Counted from the stretch's first letter, positions 16,938 through 26,230 are shown. The stretch is DNA of 64,000 bases from JASLMY01 sp965226475 (GCA_965226475.1 CBDDDJ010000004.1:248001-312000); one strand, 5' to 3'. The notes: generated from the letters alone by a model not told the origin. Made by a program: numbers and translations.

Positions 16938-18227
16938 CTACCCGAACGGAGATGGGGTGCTCAGCGTCTTGGGGAGCCATGTGGAGAACTCCGGCACAAG
17001 GACGATGATGATGGTCACGGCGAGATCGGACAGAAAGAAAATCATGGCTCCGCGAAGCACCGTCTGAATCGGGATCCGGGCAATGCCGCTCACCGCATAG
17101 AGGTTGAAGCCGACCGGCGGGGTGATGACGCTGAGCTCCACGCCCATGGTCACGATGATGCCAAGGTGGATCGGATCGATGCCGAGTGCGCGGGCCACCG
17201 GAAAGACCACCGGCACGGTCAACAGGATCATGGCGATGCCGTCCAGAAAGGTGCCGAGCATCAGCAGCAGGCCCAGGTAGCCAAAGAGGAACGGCAGGGG
17301 CGTCAGATGCATGTCGATCACCATCTGCGCCAGCTGCTGGGGCCAGGCCTGATTGGCGGCGACGAACTGGAATATGCCCACGCTGCCGACCAGAAAGAAG
17401 ACCACGGCCGAGAGATTCATGGCGCGGGCGGCAACCGGCAACAGCTCGCGCAGGAACCGTCCACGCCCGCTGATGAGGCCGTAGACAAGCGCATACCCGC
17501 AGGCCGCCGCCGCCGCCTCCGTAGGCGTGAACAGCCCACCGTAAAGGCCACCCAGCACCAGCACGGGCATACCGAGACCGGGCAGCGCGCCCCAGGTGCT
17601 CGTCAGCAGGGGCTTCAGCCGGAACTCGCCGCGGTCCAGGCCCGGGATGCGCCACGCGGCGATGATGATCACCACGTACATCCCGGTGGCCAGCATAAGC
17701 CCGGGCACGACGCCGGCCATGAACAGGCGCACGATGGAGGTCTCGGTCGCGATGCCGTAGATGATCAGGGAGAGGCTCGGCGGAATGAGCAGGCCGATCC
17801 CCCCGCCCGAGGCGACGATGCCCGCCGACAACCAGTCCGGGTAGTTGCGCAAGCGCATCTCCGGGATGGCGATGATGCTCATGGCGGAAGCGACCGCGAC
17901 GCTGGAGCCGGAGATCGCGCTGAAGAGCACGCAGGTGGTGACCGTGGCGAGCCCGAAGCCGCCAAAGACCCAGCTCACCAGCGCTTCGGCGAACTCGAAG
18001 AGCTGGCGGATCATCCCGGTTCGTTCCATCAGGAAGCCGGCGAAAATGAACAGCGGCACGGCCATCAGGCTGTAGCTGCCGAGAAAGGCAAAGAAGCTCT
18101 GGGAGAGCACGCGGGCGTCGAGCAGCAGATCGAAGTGGATGAACAGCATGCTCGCCGCCCCCATGGCGATGCCGATGGTGACGCCCGAGCCGAGAAACGT
18201 CAGGATAGTGACGAGGAGGCTACCCAT
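16938..18227 (-). CDS. dctM: TRAP transporter large permease, DctM family
   Basis: 429 residues with about 12 hydrophobic segments, the standard size of DctM, the main transport channel of sodium-driven TRAP uptake systems. Characteristic motifs include FIFAGFLMERTGMIRQLFEF, ASGGGIGLLIPPSLSLIIYG, and the late GIIVTMGVELSVITPPVGFN. It is the last gene of a dctP-dctQ-dctM set on the minus strand. Its 3' end abuts a SAM-domain remnant on the other strand. Confidence 0.95.
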   Translation of the reverse strand: MGSLLVTILTFLGSGVTIGIAMGAASMLFIHFDLLLDARVLSQSFFAFLGSYSLMAVPLFIFAGFLMERTGMIRQLFEFAEALVSWVFGGFGLATVTTCVLFSAISGSSVAVASAMSIIAIPEMRLRNYPDWLSAGIVASGGGIGLLIPPSLSLIIYGIATETSIVRLFMAGVVPGLMLATGMYVVIIIAAWRIPGLDRGEFRLKPLLTSTWGALPGLGMPVLVLGGLYGGLFTPTEAAAAACGYALVYGLISGRGRFLRELLPVAARAMNLSAVVFFLVGSVGIFQFVAANQAWPQQLAQMVIDMHLTPLPFLFGYLGLLLMLGTFLDGIAMILLTVPVVFPVARALGIDPIHLGIIVTMGVELSVITPPVGFNLYAVSGIARIPIQTVLRGAMIFFLSDLAVTIIIVLVPEFSTWLPKTLSTPSPFG

Positions 18228-18299
18228 CGTGTGATTTCTCGTGCGCTGGACGGGGGCTGGGAGACTTACCGAGGCGTTGTGCCGAGCGTCTTGATGGAG

Positions 18300-18863
18300 C
18301 TAGAGAAGCGAGCCGCCCTCTCCCTCCTCCTCGTATCTGTCCACGGGCCGTTCCTTGCCGCGCAGAACCCGAATTTCGTGAATGAGCTGGAAGAAGAAGC
18401 TCACCGCGAGGAATGCCATGCCGGCCAGGAAGACGGCGAAGAACAGCCAGAGCGGGAACAACAGGCTCTCCGTCCTGCGGCCCTGACTGATCATCAGCTG
18501 TATCGCTTCGATTCCGTGCCAGACCAACCAGACGCAGAAGGCGATGCCGACCGCGGCACCGAATATTTCCAGGACGGTGGCCATGATGGAGCCCGGGCGC
18601 CCGCCCTTTTCACGCAGCAGGAGGAGGAGCACGGTCACGCGCAGGTGGGCCTTGCGGCTTTGGGTAATGGCGAAGAACAGAAACACAGCGGAGAGGATTC
18701 CGTAGGTCACCGCGTCCTGTTGCCATTCAAAGGACACGCCGAAGACGTAGCGGCGTATCACTTCCAGCACCGCGAGGAGTGTCAGACCGAGTAGCAGCAG
18801 CGCCGCGACGTACTGCAGGAACGACTCCTGGAACGTGCGCCACGCCCAGAACAGTTTGCTCAT
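18300..18863 (-). CDS. dctQ: TRAP transporter small permease, DctQ family
   Basis: About 187 residues with four transmembrane helices (YVAALLLLGLTLLAVLEVI, YGILSAVFLFFAI, IMATVLEIFGAAVGIAFCVW, LWLFFAVFLAGMAFLAVSFF), the normal DctQ topology. The short FEWQQDAVTYG segment fits the family. I chose MSKLFWAW as the start; an ATG 14 codons earlier is also possible. The charged C-terminus contains EEEGEGG. It pairs with DctM (72-nt gap) and DctP. Confidence 0.9.
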   Translation of the reverse strand: MSKLFWAWRTFQESFLQYVAALLLLGLTLLAVLEVIRRYVFGVSFEWQQDAVTYGILSAVFLFFAITQSRKAHLRVTVLLLLLREKGGRPGSIMATVLEIFGAAVGIAFCVWLVWHGIEAIQLMISQGRRTESLLFPLWLFFAVFLAGMAFLAVSFFFQLIHEIRVLRGKERPVDRYEEEGEGGSLL

Positions 18864-18921
18864 GGCGTCCGGTCGGGGAGGGTCGGGTTGGCCCTCCATT
18901 TCCACTGTCGGGGGTCCCGCG

Positions 18922-20052
18922 CTATCTCTTCAGGACTGGCTCGTGCTTAGCGCAGTCCAGACTCTCCACCGGATCGCTGCCGGGGCCGAGGCGAGCGGAC
19001 GCAGCCCGTCCTTCCTCCAGGTACCGGTCGACCCAGGCATGCGCCTCTTGTGGCAGCTTTGCCTTGAGATAATTGGCCACGTTATTGCCGATAGCCTGCT
19101 GCAACGGCTTCGCTTCCGCGGGCGTGGCCACGTAGATTCCGGGCTCGGACGGGGTCTTCGCCTTGAACTCTCGGATGGCGAACTCATCGTTGCACCAGTT
19201 CAGCTCGTTCTGGTAGCTGATCGCCTGGGTGGTGAGCCCCCTGATTTTGGCCTGCGTATCCTGGTTCAGGTTGTTGAACCATTGTGCGCTCGCGCCGACC
19301 CAGTAGTTGTCGAACGTGACCGTGGAGATGCCCGCGATTGTATAGTAGGGGGTTTGCTCGGTGATGGAACGCCAGCCCCCGATGGACGTGATTATGCCAT
19401 CGAGAACTCCGGACTCGAGGGCGCTGGGCACGTCGCCGAACGACATCACCACCGGCGAGCCACCCCAGGAGGCCACGACCGGGTTCACCGCCGCGGCGAA
19501 TGTGCGGATCTTCTTGCCTTTGAACGAGTCCAGGGTGAGCAGACGCTCTTTGCCCGCCATGGCGAGGGCGAAGCTCAGGTCGGCGAAGCCGAAGGGAACG
19601 ATGCCGTGCTTCTCACGCAGCCGATCGAGCAGCATCTTACCCGTGGGCTGGTTCGGGAGATCATGAATGGCGGCCACGGTGGTAAGGACACCGGGCTGGC
19701 CGATGATGCTCAGCCAGATGTCGGTGGCTGCGGTCTTGCCCGTGACGAGCCAGCCCATCTCCAGGTTGCCCTGGGTCATCGCCGACAAGGCGTCCGGGTC
19801 CTTGTAAAGGGCGCCAGCGTAAAAATTGCGCACCTCGCTGCCCTTTGGGAATTGCGCTTCCACCTGCTTCTTGAACCATTCCATGGCGATGGCCGTCGGA
19901 TGAGGCGGCGGCGGCAGATCGACCGAGACGCGGATGATCACCTTTTGCAACTCGGCGTTGGCGGCGGTGGATACGCCAATCATCAGCGTTGCAACCGTGA
20001 ACGCGGCGGCGGCGGCGACGGCCGACGCGCGACCAAGCCTGCTTTTTCTCAT
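18922..20052 (-). CDS. dctP: TRAP transporter substrate-binding protein, DctP family
   Basis: 376 residues with a signal peptide (MRKSRLGRASAVAAAAAFTV, ending ANA|ELQ). The mature part is a DctP-type two-lobe binding protein: FYAGALYKDPDALSAMTQGN, the signature region FADLSFALAMAGKERLLTLD with KGKKIRTFAA, and PSALESGVLDGIITSI. It binds the substrate in the periplasm and delivers it to DctQM. The ligand is unknown; most relatives take carboxylates. A purine-rich site GGGGAGGAGATC precedes the ATG. Confidence 0.95.
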   Translation of the reverse strand: MRKSRLGRASAVAAAAAFTVATLMIGVSTAANAELQKVIIRVSVDLPPPPHPTAIAMEWFKKQVEAQFPKGSEVRNFYAGALYKDPDALSAMTQGNLEMGWLVTGKTAATDIWLSIIGQPGVLTTVAAIHDLPNQPTGKMLLDRLREKHGIVPFGFADLSFALAMAGKERLLTLDSFKGKKIRTFAAAVNPVVASWGGSPVVMSFGDVPSALESGVLDGIITSIGGWRSITEQTPYYTIAGISTVTFDNYWVGASAQWFNNLNQDTQAKIRGLTTQAISYQNELNWCNDEFAIREFKAKTPSEPGIYVATPAEAKPLQQAIGNNVANYLKAKLPQEAHAWVDRYLEEGRAASARLGPGSDPVESLDCAKHEPVLKR

Positions 20053-20439
20053 GATCTCCTCCCCTGCGTCATCGAGTCGAGGTCCCGGACACGATCGGCA
20101 GGCACGCTATAGAGCCTCGGTGGGGCTGTCAAATCAAGCCGTTGCCCTTGATGCGTCATGAGGCACTGTCGCTCGCATTCCTCTTCCCGAAATTAGATTC
20201 CGCTAACGGAAAATGCTGGCTACCAATCGCCTAAGCGGCCGTGTCGCCTCGACGGGGAATATACCCCCAGCTGCGGAAGTTCATCCGACCCGGTTCGCGA
20301 ACCACTCTCGGCAATCGTCCCCCGACACGGCTCTGTATCGGCCAATGCCGAGGCGCATGGATCTTCAAGCGTTGCCGGGCGCTCACCGAGAGAAGGTCGC
20401 GGCGGCGCTCCACTGTGCGAGGCCGACGTCGGATAGGGC
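20053..20439. other. Intergenic region upstream of dctP
   Basis: About 390 bp between the start of dctP and the 3' end of the cyclase-like gene, both on the minus strand. It probably contains the TRAP operon promoter but I cannot point to -35/-10 boxes with confidence. Small frames here (Arg/Pro/Ser-rich) look spurious. Confidence 0.4.
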
Positions 20440-21240
20440 TCAGAAGGGGCGCTCGCGCGGCGCCTCGAGGGCTCGCTCGACGATGTTCTGGACGAGGTGC
20501 ACGACGGCGGCGCTGGCCTCGGCGGGTATACCGTCGCAAGCAGCGACCGCGCCACCCCCGCCGCCGTCGATCAGTCCCAGACCGACACCGACGTGATGCA
20601 GCGCCAGTTCCTCCGCTGGCTCATGGCATAGCGTTGCATCTCCTGTCAGAAGCGCCAGTCCGGCAACGACGCCGTAGGCGCCGAGGTTGGAGGAGTTCGC
20701 GACGACCAGCACATCGCATTCAGTAGCCGAGACGATTCCACCGCCGCACGCCGTCTTATCGGCGAGATTGAGGTCCGGCAGGGCTTCGATCAGGGCGTCA
20801 CGTATGACGCCGTAGCCGATCTCGTTGCCACCGTCGGTGATCGAAATAGCCGGTTTGCCGGCGGCCCGCATCATATCGACGCAGTCGTCGAAGGCATGCT
20901 GATGCTCGGAGAGTGGAAAGGCGTTCATGCTGTACAGAATGCCGTTGACGTTCCGGCCCAGGCGCTCGACGGCGATGAAGGCGTCGTTTTCCTCGGCGAT
21001 TCGCGAATTGGCGCCGTCGTCGTCGCGTCCGACCGGCATATGCTCCGGCACCCAGGCGCCGGTGACGAGGGCAACGCGCATCGGCGTGCCGATCAGTGGC
21101 CGGGCCGCGGCCAGGCACAGCGGCTCGCCCTGCCATCGCCGGGCGATCTCGAAGATGCGCCACTTGAAGCCGCGCGGGATGCCTTGACGGCGCATCTCGA
21201 CGGCCAGAAGCCTGTCGATGTTGTCGGCGGCGATGATCAT
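20440..21240 (-). CDS. D-glutamate cyclase-like protein (DUF4392)
   Basis: 266 residues resembling the DUF4392 / D-glutamate cyclase C-terminal family. Visible features: RPLIGTPMRVALVTGAWVP, the central SITDGGNEIGYGVI (family-typical GGNEIG), TACGGGIVSATECDVLVVAN, NLGAYGVVAGLALLTG and the terminal glycine-rich LGLIDGGGGGAVAACDG. Characterised relatives interconvert D-glutamate and 5-oxo-D-proline. It lies upstream of dctPQM on the same strand and near an amidase, so a role in catabolism of an imported acid or lactam is plausible, though not shown. Confidence 0.75.
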   Translation of the reverse strand: MIIAADNIDRLLAVEMRRQGIPRGFKWRIFEIARRWQGEPLCLAAARPLIGTPMRVALVTGAWVPEHMPVGRDDDGANSRIAEENDAFIAVERLGRNVNGILYSMNAFPLSEHQHAFDDCVDMMRAAGKPAISITDGGNEIGYGVIRDALIEALPDLNLADKTACGGGIVSATECDVLVVANSSNLGAYGVVAGLALLTGDATLCHEPAEELALHHVGVGLGLIDGGGGGAVAACDGIPAEASAAVVHLVQNIVERALEAPRERPF

Positions 21241-21325
21241 GGCAGCGTCCCTCCTCGGCGATTCGGAAAAGCCATCTGGGGAATTCCGGTTTAGAGAATT
21301 TCGAGGCCGTGCGATCTGCTCCCGA

Positions 21326-21974
21326 TCAATCGACTTTAGTCTGGTCTTGATACATCACCTTGTGACGGGTATTGCGAATCCAGTCGTCGATCTCCGCCGG
21401 GGACTGATATTTCGACATGTCAAAACGGTCTCGGCTGTGGATCGTGGCCAGGTCCTTCTTCCAGCGCGTATAGGGTAGCTTTAAGGGCGCACCAAAGCAC
21501 ATGATGTCGATGACCGAGAGGTCGTCGGGCACACCGAGGAGCGGCCTCAGTGCCTGCTGGGCGGCTTCTTGCCCGATCGCCGTCACCCACCAGACCGCAT
21601 GACCGAGCGCGGCCACGGCCAGATGCGCCGCCATTGTCGCGGCGGCGACGCTTTGCAGCAGGATCCTTTCCGCGTTCTTGCGGTACATAGTGTCGAGCTC
21701 GGAACCGTCGTTCAGCACCGGAAAGGCATCGACGTAGCGAAAATCGGCTATCACAACGATGAAGCCGGGCGCCGTCTTCATGCCGGCATAATTCGGCGTT
21801 GGAAACTTCATTTTGAGCTTGGCCCGGCGCGTCGCCTCGGCGATGAAATAGTCGCCGATCGCCGCCTTGGTCTCGATCGACTCGACGACGACGAAATGCC
21901 AGGGCTGCGCGTTGGCCCCTGATGGACTGTGCCGTGCGGCCTCCAAGATCCGCTCGATATCGCCGTCCGGTACC
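21326..21974 (-). pseudogene. Nitroreductase-family protein, N-terminus removed by IS5
   Basis: Reads VPDGDIERILEAARHSPSGANAQPWHFVVV and onward, a typical FMN-binding nitroreductase start, with GHAVWWVTAIGQEA and a C-terminus ending QDQTKVD. The usual first 20 or so residues (RRSVRxF, first flavin contacts) are missing because IS5 copy 1 begins 3 bp upstream of the remaining frame. A GTG/ATG inside the fragment could start a shortened protein, but it would lack flavin ligands. Sequence across the IS does not clearly restore the start. Confidence 0.8.
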
Positions 21975-21977
21975 TAA

Positions 21978-22907
21978 GTGTCTGGCCCGAAAAGAGTTGA
22001 GTGATTTCAGTCAGTTGTGATTCACTGTTTGTATTTAACAACCAGGGAGACACCACATGTGGACCAAAATCACTCGCCCGAAGTATGAACGCGACCTGCT
22101 GCGCTACGCAAGCGACCTGACGGATGGAGAATGGAAGGTGCTGGAGCCGTTGCTGCCTCGCGCCAAAGCGCTGGGACGGCCTCGGACGACGGCATTGCGC
22201 GAGGTGGTGAACGCGATCCTCTACCTACTGCGTAGCGGCTGTCCATGGCGCATGCTGCCCCGGGACTTCCCGCCACGCTCGACGGTGCAGCGCTACTTTT
22301 ATCTCTGGCGGGACGACGGCACCTGGTCCGAGGTCAACCGGCAACTGCTGGTCGCGGCGCGCGAGGCCGAGGGCCGCGCGGCCGGCCCGTCGGCCGGTAT
22401 CATCGACAGTCAGAGCGTAAAAACCACGGAAAGCGGCGGTATCCGGGGCTTCGACGCCGGAAAGAAAGTCAAGGGCCGCAAGCGTCACATCCTCACCGAC
22501 ACCGGCGGCCTGCTGGTCGCGGTCGTGGTCCACGGCGCCGAGATCCAGGACCGCGACGGCGCGCCGGCGGTGTTCGCCGCCATCCCCCGCCACTTTCCCC
22601 GCCTGCGCCACGTCTTCGCCGACGGCGCCTATGCCGGGCCCAAGCTCGAGGGCGCACTGAAGCGGATCGGCCGCTGGTCGCTGGAGATCGTCAACCGTCC
22701 CGCGGGCGTGAAGGGCTTCCAACTCCTGCCCCGCCGATGGGTCGTCGAGCGCACGCTCGCCTGGCTCAATCGAAACCGGCGGCTGGCCAAGGACTTCGAG
22801 ACGGCCATCGAGACCGCCGAGGCCTGGATCTTCCTCGCCAGCATCCAACTCCTCACGCGCCGTCTCGCAAGAGCCTGAAAACACTCGATTCATTTCGAGT
22901 CGGACTC
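21978..22907 (+). mobile_element. IS5-family insertion sequence, copy 1
   Basis: 930 bp. Imperfect inverted ends GTGTCTGGCCCGAAAAG and (inward from the right) GAGTCCGACTCGAAATG. It is flanked by TAA on both sides (21975-21977 and 22908-22910), compatible with the short TNA duplications of the IS427 subgroup. It contains one intact transposase gene and truncates the nitroreductase. Confidence 0.85.
22057..22878 (+). CDS. IS5-family (IS427-like) transposase, single frame
   Basis: 273 residues: DUF4096-type N-terminus (SDLTDGEWKVLEPLLP, LRSGCPWRMLPRDFPPRSTV), then the DDE core with IIDSQSVKTTESGG, FDAGKKVKGRKRHILTDTGG, DGAYAGPKLEG and the RRWVVERTLAWLNRNRRLAKD signature holding the last acidic residue. 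Unlike the IS5 copy nested at 28 kb, it is one continuous frame and needs no frameshift. Confidence 0.95.
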   Translation: MWTKITRPKYERDLLRYASDLTDGEWKVLEPLLPRAKALGRPRTTALREVVNAILYLLRSGCPWRMLPRDFPPRSTVQRYFYLWRDDGTWSEVNRQLLVAAREAEGRAAGPSAGIIDSQSVKTTESGGIRGFDAGKKVKGRKRHILTDTGGLLVAVVVHGAEIQDRDGAPAVFAAIPRHFPRLRHVFADGAYAGPKLEGALKRIGRWSLEIVNRPAGVKGFQLLPRRWVVERTLAWLNRNRRLAKDFETAIETAEAWIFLASIQLLTRRLARA

Positions 22908-23006
22908 TAAGGCCGGCGGCGAGAGAGGTTGACTGCTCGGCCGCGTAGATGCCCGGTTGGCCCGGATGTCCGACGACGACCTCCACCGGGTCGACAGAAT
23001 GTCCGC

Positions 23007-24356
23007 TCATGCGACTTCTGGCGGTCGGGCCAGATGCCACTCGGTCGCCGACTGGTAGGCGTGGCCAACTTGCAGCAGCAGAGGCTCTTGCCACCACGCC
23101 CCCTCAAGTTGCAGGCCGACGGGCAGGCCGATGGCGGAAAAGCCGCAAGGCACGGACAGTCCAGGAATGGCGCCAAGGCCGCCTGCATAGGTGTTACGGC
23201 TGGCATCGCGCGTCGCTTCCAGCAGGCCGCGGTCGTCGGCGATCGGCGGCGGATCCGCCCGCCCCGTCGGCGAGGCCAGGATGTCGACCTCCTCGAAGAC
23301 GTCGGCCAGGGTGCGGCGCCAGGCCTCCCGCGCGCGAACGGCGCCAGCATAGTCGACCGCCGTGAACGTCTGGCCGGTGATCAACCGAGTATGCACGTCT
23401 GCGCTGAAGCCCTCTGGCCGGGTGGCGAGGCGTTCGGCGTGATGGGCGCAGGCATCGGAGAAAACGATCAGCGCGGCGTGTTCGTAGGTTTCCGCCGCGC
23501 CCGATAGCTCGACGTCGACCAGCGTGGCCCCCTGGGCCTCGAGCGCGGCCAGCGCCACCATCACCGGTCTCGCAATATCATCCGGCACATTCTCGAAATA
23601 GGAGTTGCTCGGCACGCCGATGCGCAAGCCCCGGACCCCGTCGTCCAGGCGGGGCAAAAAGTTATCGAGCGGCTTGTCAACCGACATCGGATCGCGCCGG
23701 TCCGGTCCGGCGATGACCGCCAGGATGCGGGCCACGTCCGCAACCGAGCGCGCCATGGGCCCAATGGTGTCGAAAGTGGGACTGAGCTGGGCAGCACCAT
23801 GGTTCGGCACCCGCCCGACCGTCGGACGCAGGCCGGAGACACCGCAGAAGGACGCCGGCAGGCGGACCGAGCCGCCGGTATCGGAGCCGAGCGCGCCCTG
23901 CACCATATCCGCCGCCAGCGCGGCGCCGGAGCCGCCGCTGGAGCCGCCGGGCACGCGGTCGATGTTCCAGGGGTTGTGGCACTGGCCCGAAATCGGATTG
24001 ACCGAGCGGATGCCGAAACAAAGCTCTTGCAGGGTCGCCTTGCCGACCAGCACCGCGCCGGCCTGGCGCAGGCGGGCGACCACGGGGGCATCGTCGTTCG
24101 GCACGTGGTGCTCAAAGAAAGTTGAGCCGCTGGTGGTTCTCAGGCCCGCCGTATCGATACAGTCCTTCACCGCCATCGGCATGCCGTGCAACAGGCCGAG
24201 CCAGCGGCCCTCGGCCGCGGCCTTGTCGGCCACGTCCGCCGCCGCGCGCGCCGCATCCGGCGCCAGCGTGATGAAGGCGTTCAGCCGTTCGTTCTCCGCA
24301 TCGATCCGCGTCAGCGAGCGTTCCAGCGCCTCGCGCGCGCCGCCGTTCGTGGTCAT
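23007..24356 (-). CDS. Amidase (amidase-signature family)
   Basis: 449 residues. The Ser-cisSer-Lys machinery is visible: Lys in MAVKDCIDTAG, cis-Ser region VPGGSSGGSGAALAADM, and the nucleophile region GALGSDTGGSVRLPASFCG. The family hydrolyses amides to acid and ammonia; substrate not inferable, although the GatA-like organisation is clear and no gatB/C partner is near. The stop overlaps an ATG (ATGA at 23007-23010) that opens a short frame running into IS5 copy 1, hinting that a coupled downstream gene was destroyed. Confidence 0.9.
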   Translation of the reverse strand: MTTNGGAREALERSLTRIDAENERLNAFITLAPDAARAAADVADKAAAEGRWLGLLHGMPMAVKDCIDTAGLRTTSGSTFFEHHVPNDDAPVVARLRQAGAVLVGKATLQELCFGIRSVNPISGQCHNPWNIDRVPGGSSGGSGAALAADMVQGALGSDTGGSVRLPASFCGVSGLRPTVGRVPNHGAAQLSPTFDTIGPMARSVADVARILAVIAGPDRRDPMSVDKPLDNFLPRLDDGVRGLRIGVPSNSYFENVPDDIARPVMVALAALEAQGATLVDVELSGAAETYEHAALIVFSDACAHHAERLATRPEGFSADVHTRLITGQTFTAVDYAGAVRAREAWRRTLADVFEEVDILASPTGRADPPPIADDRGLLEATRDASRNTYAGGLGAIPGLSVPCGFSAIGLPVGLQLEGAWWQEPLLLQVGHAYQSATEWHLARPPEVA

Positions 24357-24543
24357 CGCCGTCCCCTCCCCGATCTCTTCCCTGCGCTAGCATCGCCCGG
24401 CGGCGGCCCTGGGGGAAGAGGCGGCATGACGGAGACGGAATGGCGTCTTTCGAAAATCGTGGCAGGTTATGCGGCAACGAGCCAAGAGCGGTGCAAAAGA
24501 CGACAGCCTCACGCTCAAGTTCGGAGAATGTCTCGAAATGGCT

Positions 24544-24700
24544 GAGGCTGTTGAAAAAGTCGGCCAAGCGCCGCTCGGTGGCGTTTGGCGAAAGAAAAGA
24601 ACCGAGGGAGGGCCCGATCTGGTGCCATCTTTCGTTAGGGTTGGCCGGCGCGAATCAATCTTTCGAGCCCGAGGACCCAAAATACTTTTTCAACAGCCTC
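24544..24700. mobile_element. 157-bp MITE with IS1182-type ends
   Basis: The terminal inverted repeats GAGGCTGTTGAAAAAGT and ACTTTTTCAACAGCCTC are identical to the ends of the full IS1182 at 26421-28971. Both elements are flanked by GGCT on each side (here 24540-24543 and 24701-24704). The interior (about 120 bp) has no coding capacity. It is probably a non-autonomous derivative mobilised by the nearby transposase. Just upstream, a possible 39-codon frame (24426-24545, MTETEWRLSKIVAGYAATSQ) ends at the element and may be a broken gene. The 297 bp after it (24701-24997) hold no supported gene. Confidence 0.85.
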
Positions 24701-24997
24701 GGCTAGGAGTGCACCTGGACGATCCATGTCCGCCCGACGGCGACTATGACCCCAGCAATTGCCGTACATCGGATGCAGGTCCGGAATCGCCCCTCGATGT
24801 CGTATGTTCCCTCAGGCTCGGGCGTGACATTAGATACGTCCCATGTGAAATTTTGACCCAATCCGGACATCAACACTCGCCTACACAACGATTTGTCGAC
24901 GTCTGCAACTGGCTGGCCTCTCGGTCGTTAAGGCGTGCTCCGGCGCACGTCCGGTCTGCCCCGCAAAATCCACATGTCGATCTCGGACCTCGTCGTA

Positions 24998-26230
24998 TTA
25001 GTCGCTATCGACGTCCGGCGCCGTGGAGAAGTGTTCCTTCGCGCGCGCTATTGCCTTGTCATTCACGGCGAATGCCATGAGTAGGCCGCTTCCCAGTATG
25101 GCGCCGGCCAGCAAGAACGAGAGGGCGCCATAGCCGACCTGGGCGACCAGCAAGCCGCCGACTGCCGCGCCCAAAGCGGTGCCGCCCCAGTTGGTGCAGG
25201 ATATGACGCCGGCCAGGCTCCCCCGGTAAGCGCCACCGGACTCGGCGAGCACAATCATGAGAACGGTGGTGACCGGAACGATCAGCAACATGAAGACGCC
25301 CGCCAAGGACACCGAGACCCATGTCCCCGAGGCGAGGAGAAACACACCCAGTCCGGGTACGATCGCGGCGAGCAACAGTGCGGCGGTTATGGAGAGCCGC
25401 TTGGCGCCGCGACCGATTTTGCCTCCCAACAACGGCGCCACTGTCGCCCACACGGCGACCATGGCCACTGGCAGGGCAACCTCCACTGTCTTCAACCCGT
25501 AGGTCACGATCAGGAATGCGGGGAAGAACGTGACGACGACGCCCCAGGTGATACGCGCCAGTATGTTGGTTCCTGCTATGTACCAGGTGCCCGGAAACGT
25601 GGCGACTTGTCGCAAACGCCCCCCCCAATTCAGGCGGACCGACTGAGGCCGGTGGTATGGAACGAGTCCAAACAGGATCAGGGTGGCCAAAAACAGCGCC
25701 ATCCCCAAGGCCAGAAAGGACATGCGCCACCCGGCGAAATCGCCCAGAACGGCAGCCAAGGGGACACCCAGCACACTGCTCATCCCCGGCTGCATGGTTA
25801 TGATTGCGATAGACATGGGTCTGCGCGCCTCAGGAAAGAAATCTCCGATGAGCGCGATGCATGTGGGTGGCACCATGCCGCCGCCGATCCCGACCAGAAC
25901 ACTGAAACTCATGGCCACGGCGAAGCTGGAAGCCAAAGCCATTCCTAAAGAACCTGCTGCCAGGAAGCTGGTCCCAAGGAGAAGTACGGGCTTGCGCCCA
26001 AAGGCATCGGAGAATGGCCCCACTATAAGGGCCGTTACCGCCCAAGCCGCAGCGGCCGTGGTAACAAGCTGTCCCGCCACCGGGACCGTGATGCCCAATG
26101 CCGAGGCCATATCCACCAGGAGTGGCCCAAGCATCGCCACCGCCATAACCGCCAAGAGAACGGCAAACGCCATGCAACCCAGGAGGAGCGAGTAACCTTT
26201 TCCGCTGATAGAGCCCCGTGACACAGCCAT
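24998..26230 (-). CDS. Major facilitator superfamily transporter
   Basis: About 410 residues with 12 hydrophobic segments. It has the MFS loop motif between TM2 and TM3 (GPFSDAFGRKPVLLLG), a glycine/proline-rich TM5 region (GMSSVLGVPLAAVLGDFAGW) typical of drug:H+ antiporter-type members, and a second-half repeat (APLLGGKIGRGAKR). Probably an inner-membrane exporter of the DHA1 type; substrate unknown. I chose MAVSRGSISGKGYS as the start, seven codons into the longest frame. The roughly 190 bp upstream (to 26420) carry nothing recognisable. Confidence 0.88.
   Translation of the reverse strand: MAVSRGSISGKGYSLLLGCMAFAVLLAVMAVAMLGPLLVDMASALGITVPVAGQLVTTAAAAWAVTALIVGPFSDAFGRKPVLLLGTSFLAAGSLGMALASSFAVAMSFSVLVGIGGGMVPPTCIALIGDFFPEARRPMSIAIITMQPGMSSVLGVPLAAVLGDFAGWRMSFLALGMALFLATLILFGLVPYHRPQSVRLNWGGRLRQVATFPGTWYIAGTNILARITWGVVVTFFPAFLIVTYGLKTVEVALPVAMVAVWATVAPLLGGKIGRGAKRLSITAALLLAAIVPGLGVFLLASGTWVSVSLAGVFMLLIVPVTTVLMIVLAESGGAYRGSLAGVISCTNWGGTALGAAVGGLLVAQVGYGALSFLLAGAILGSGLLMAFAVNDKAIARAKEHFSTAPDVDSD

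Noticed and set aside
24703..24888. 61-codon minus-strand frame after the MITE
   Set aside because: No family resemblance, no ribosome site, and it starts beside mobile DNA; kept only as part of the gap description.
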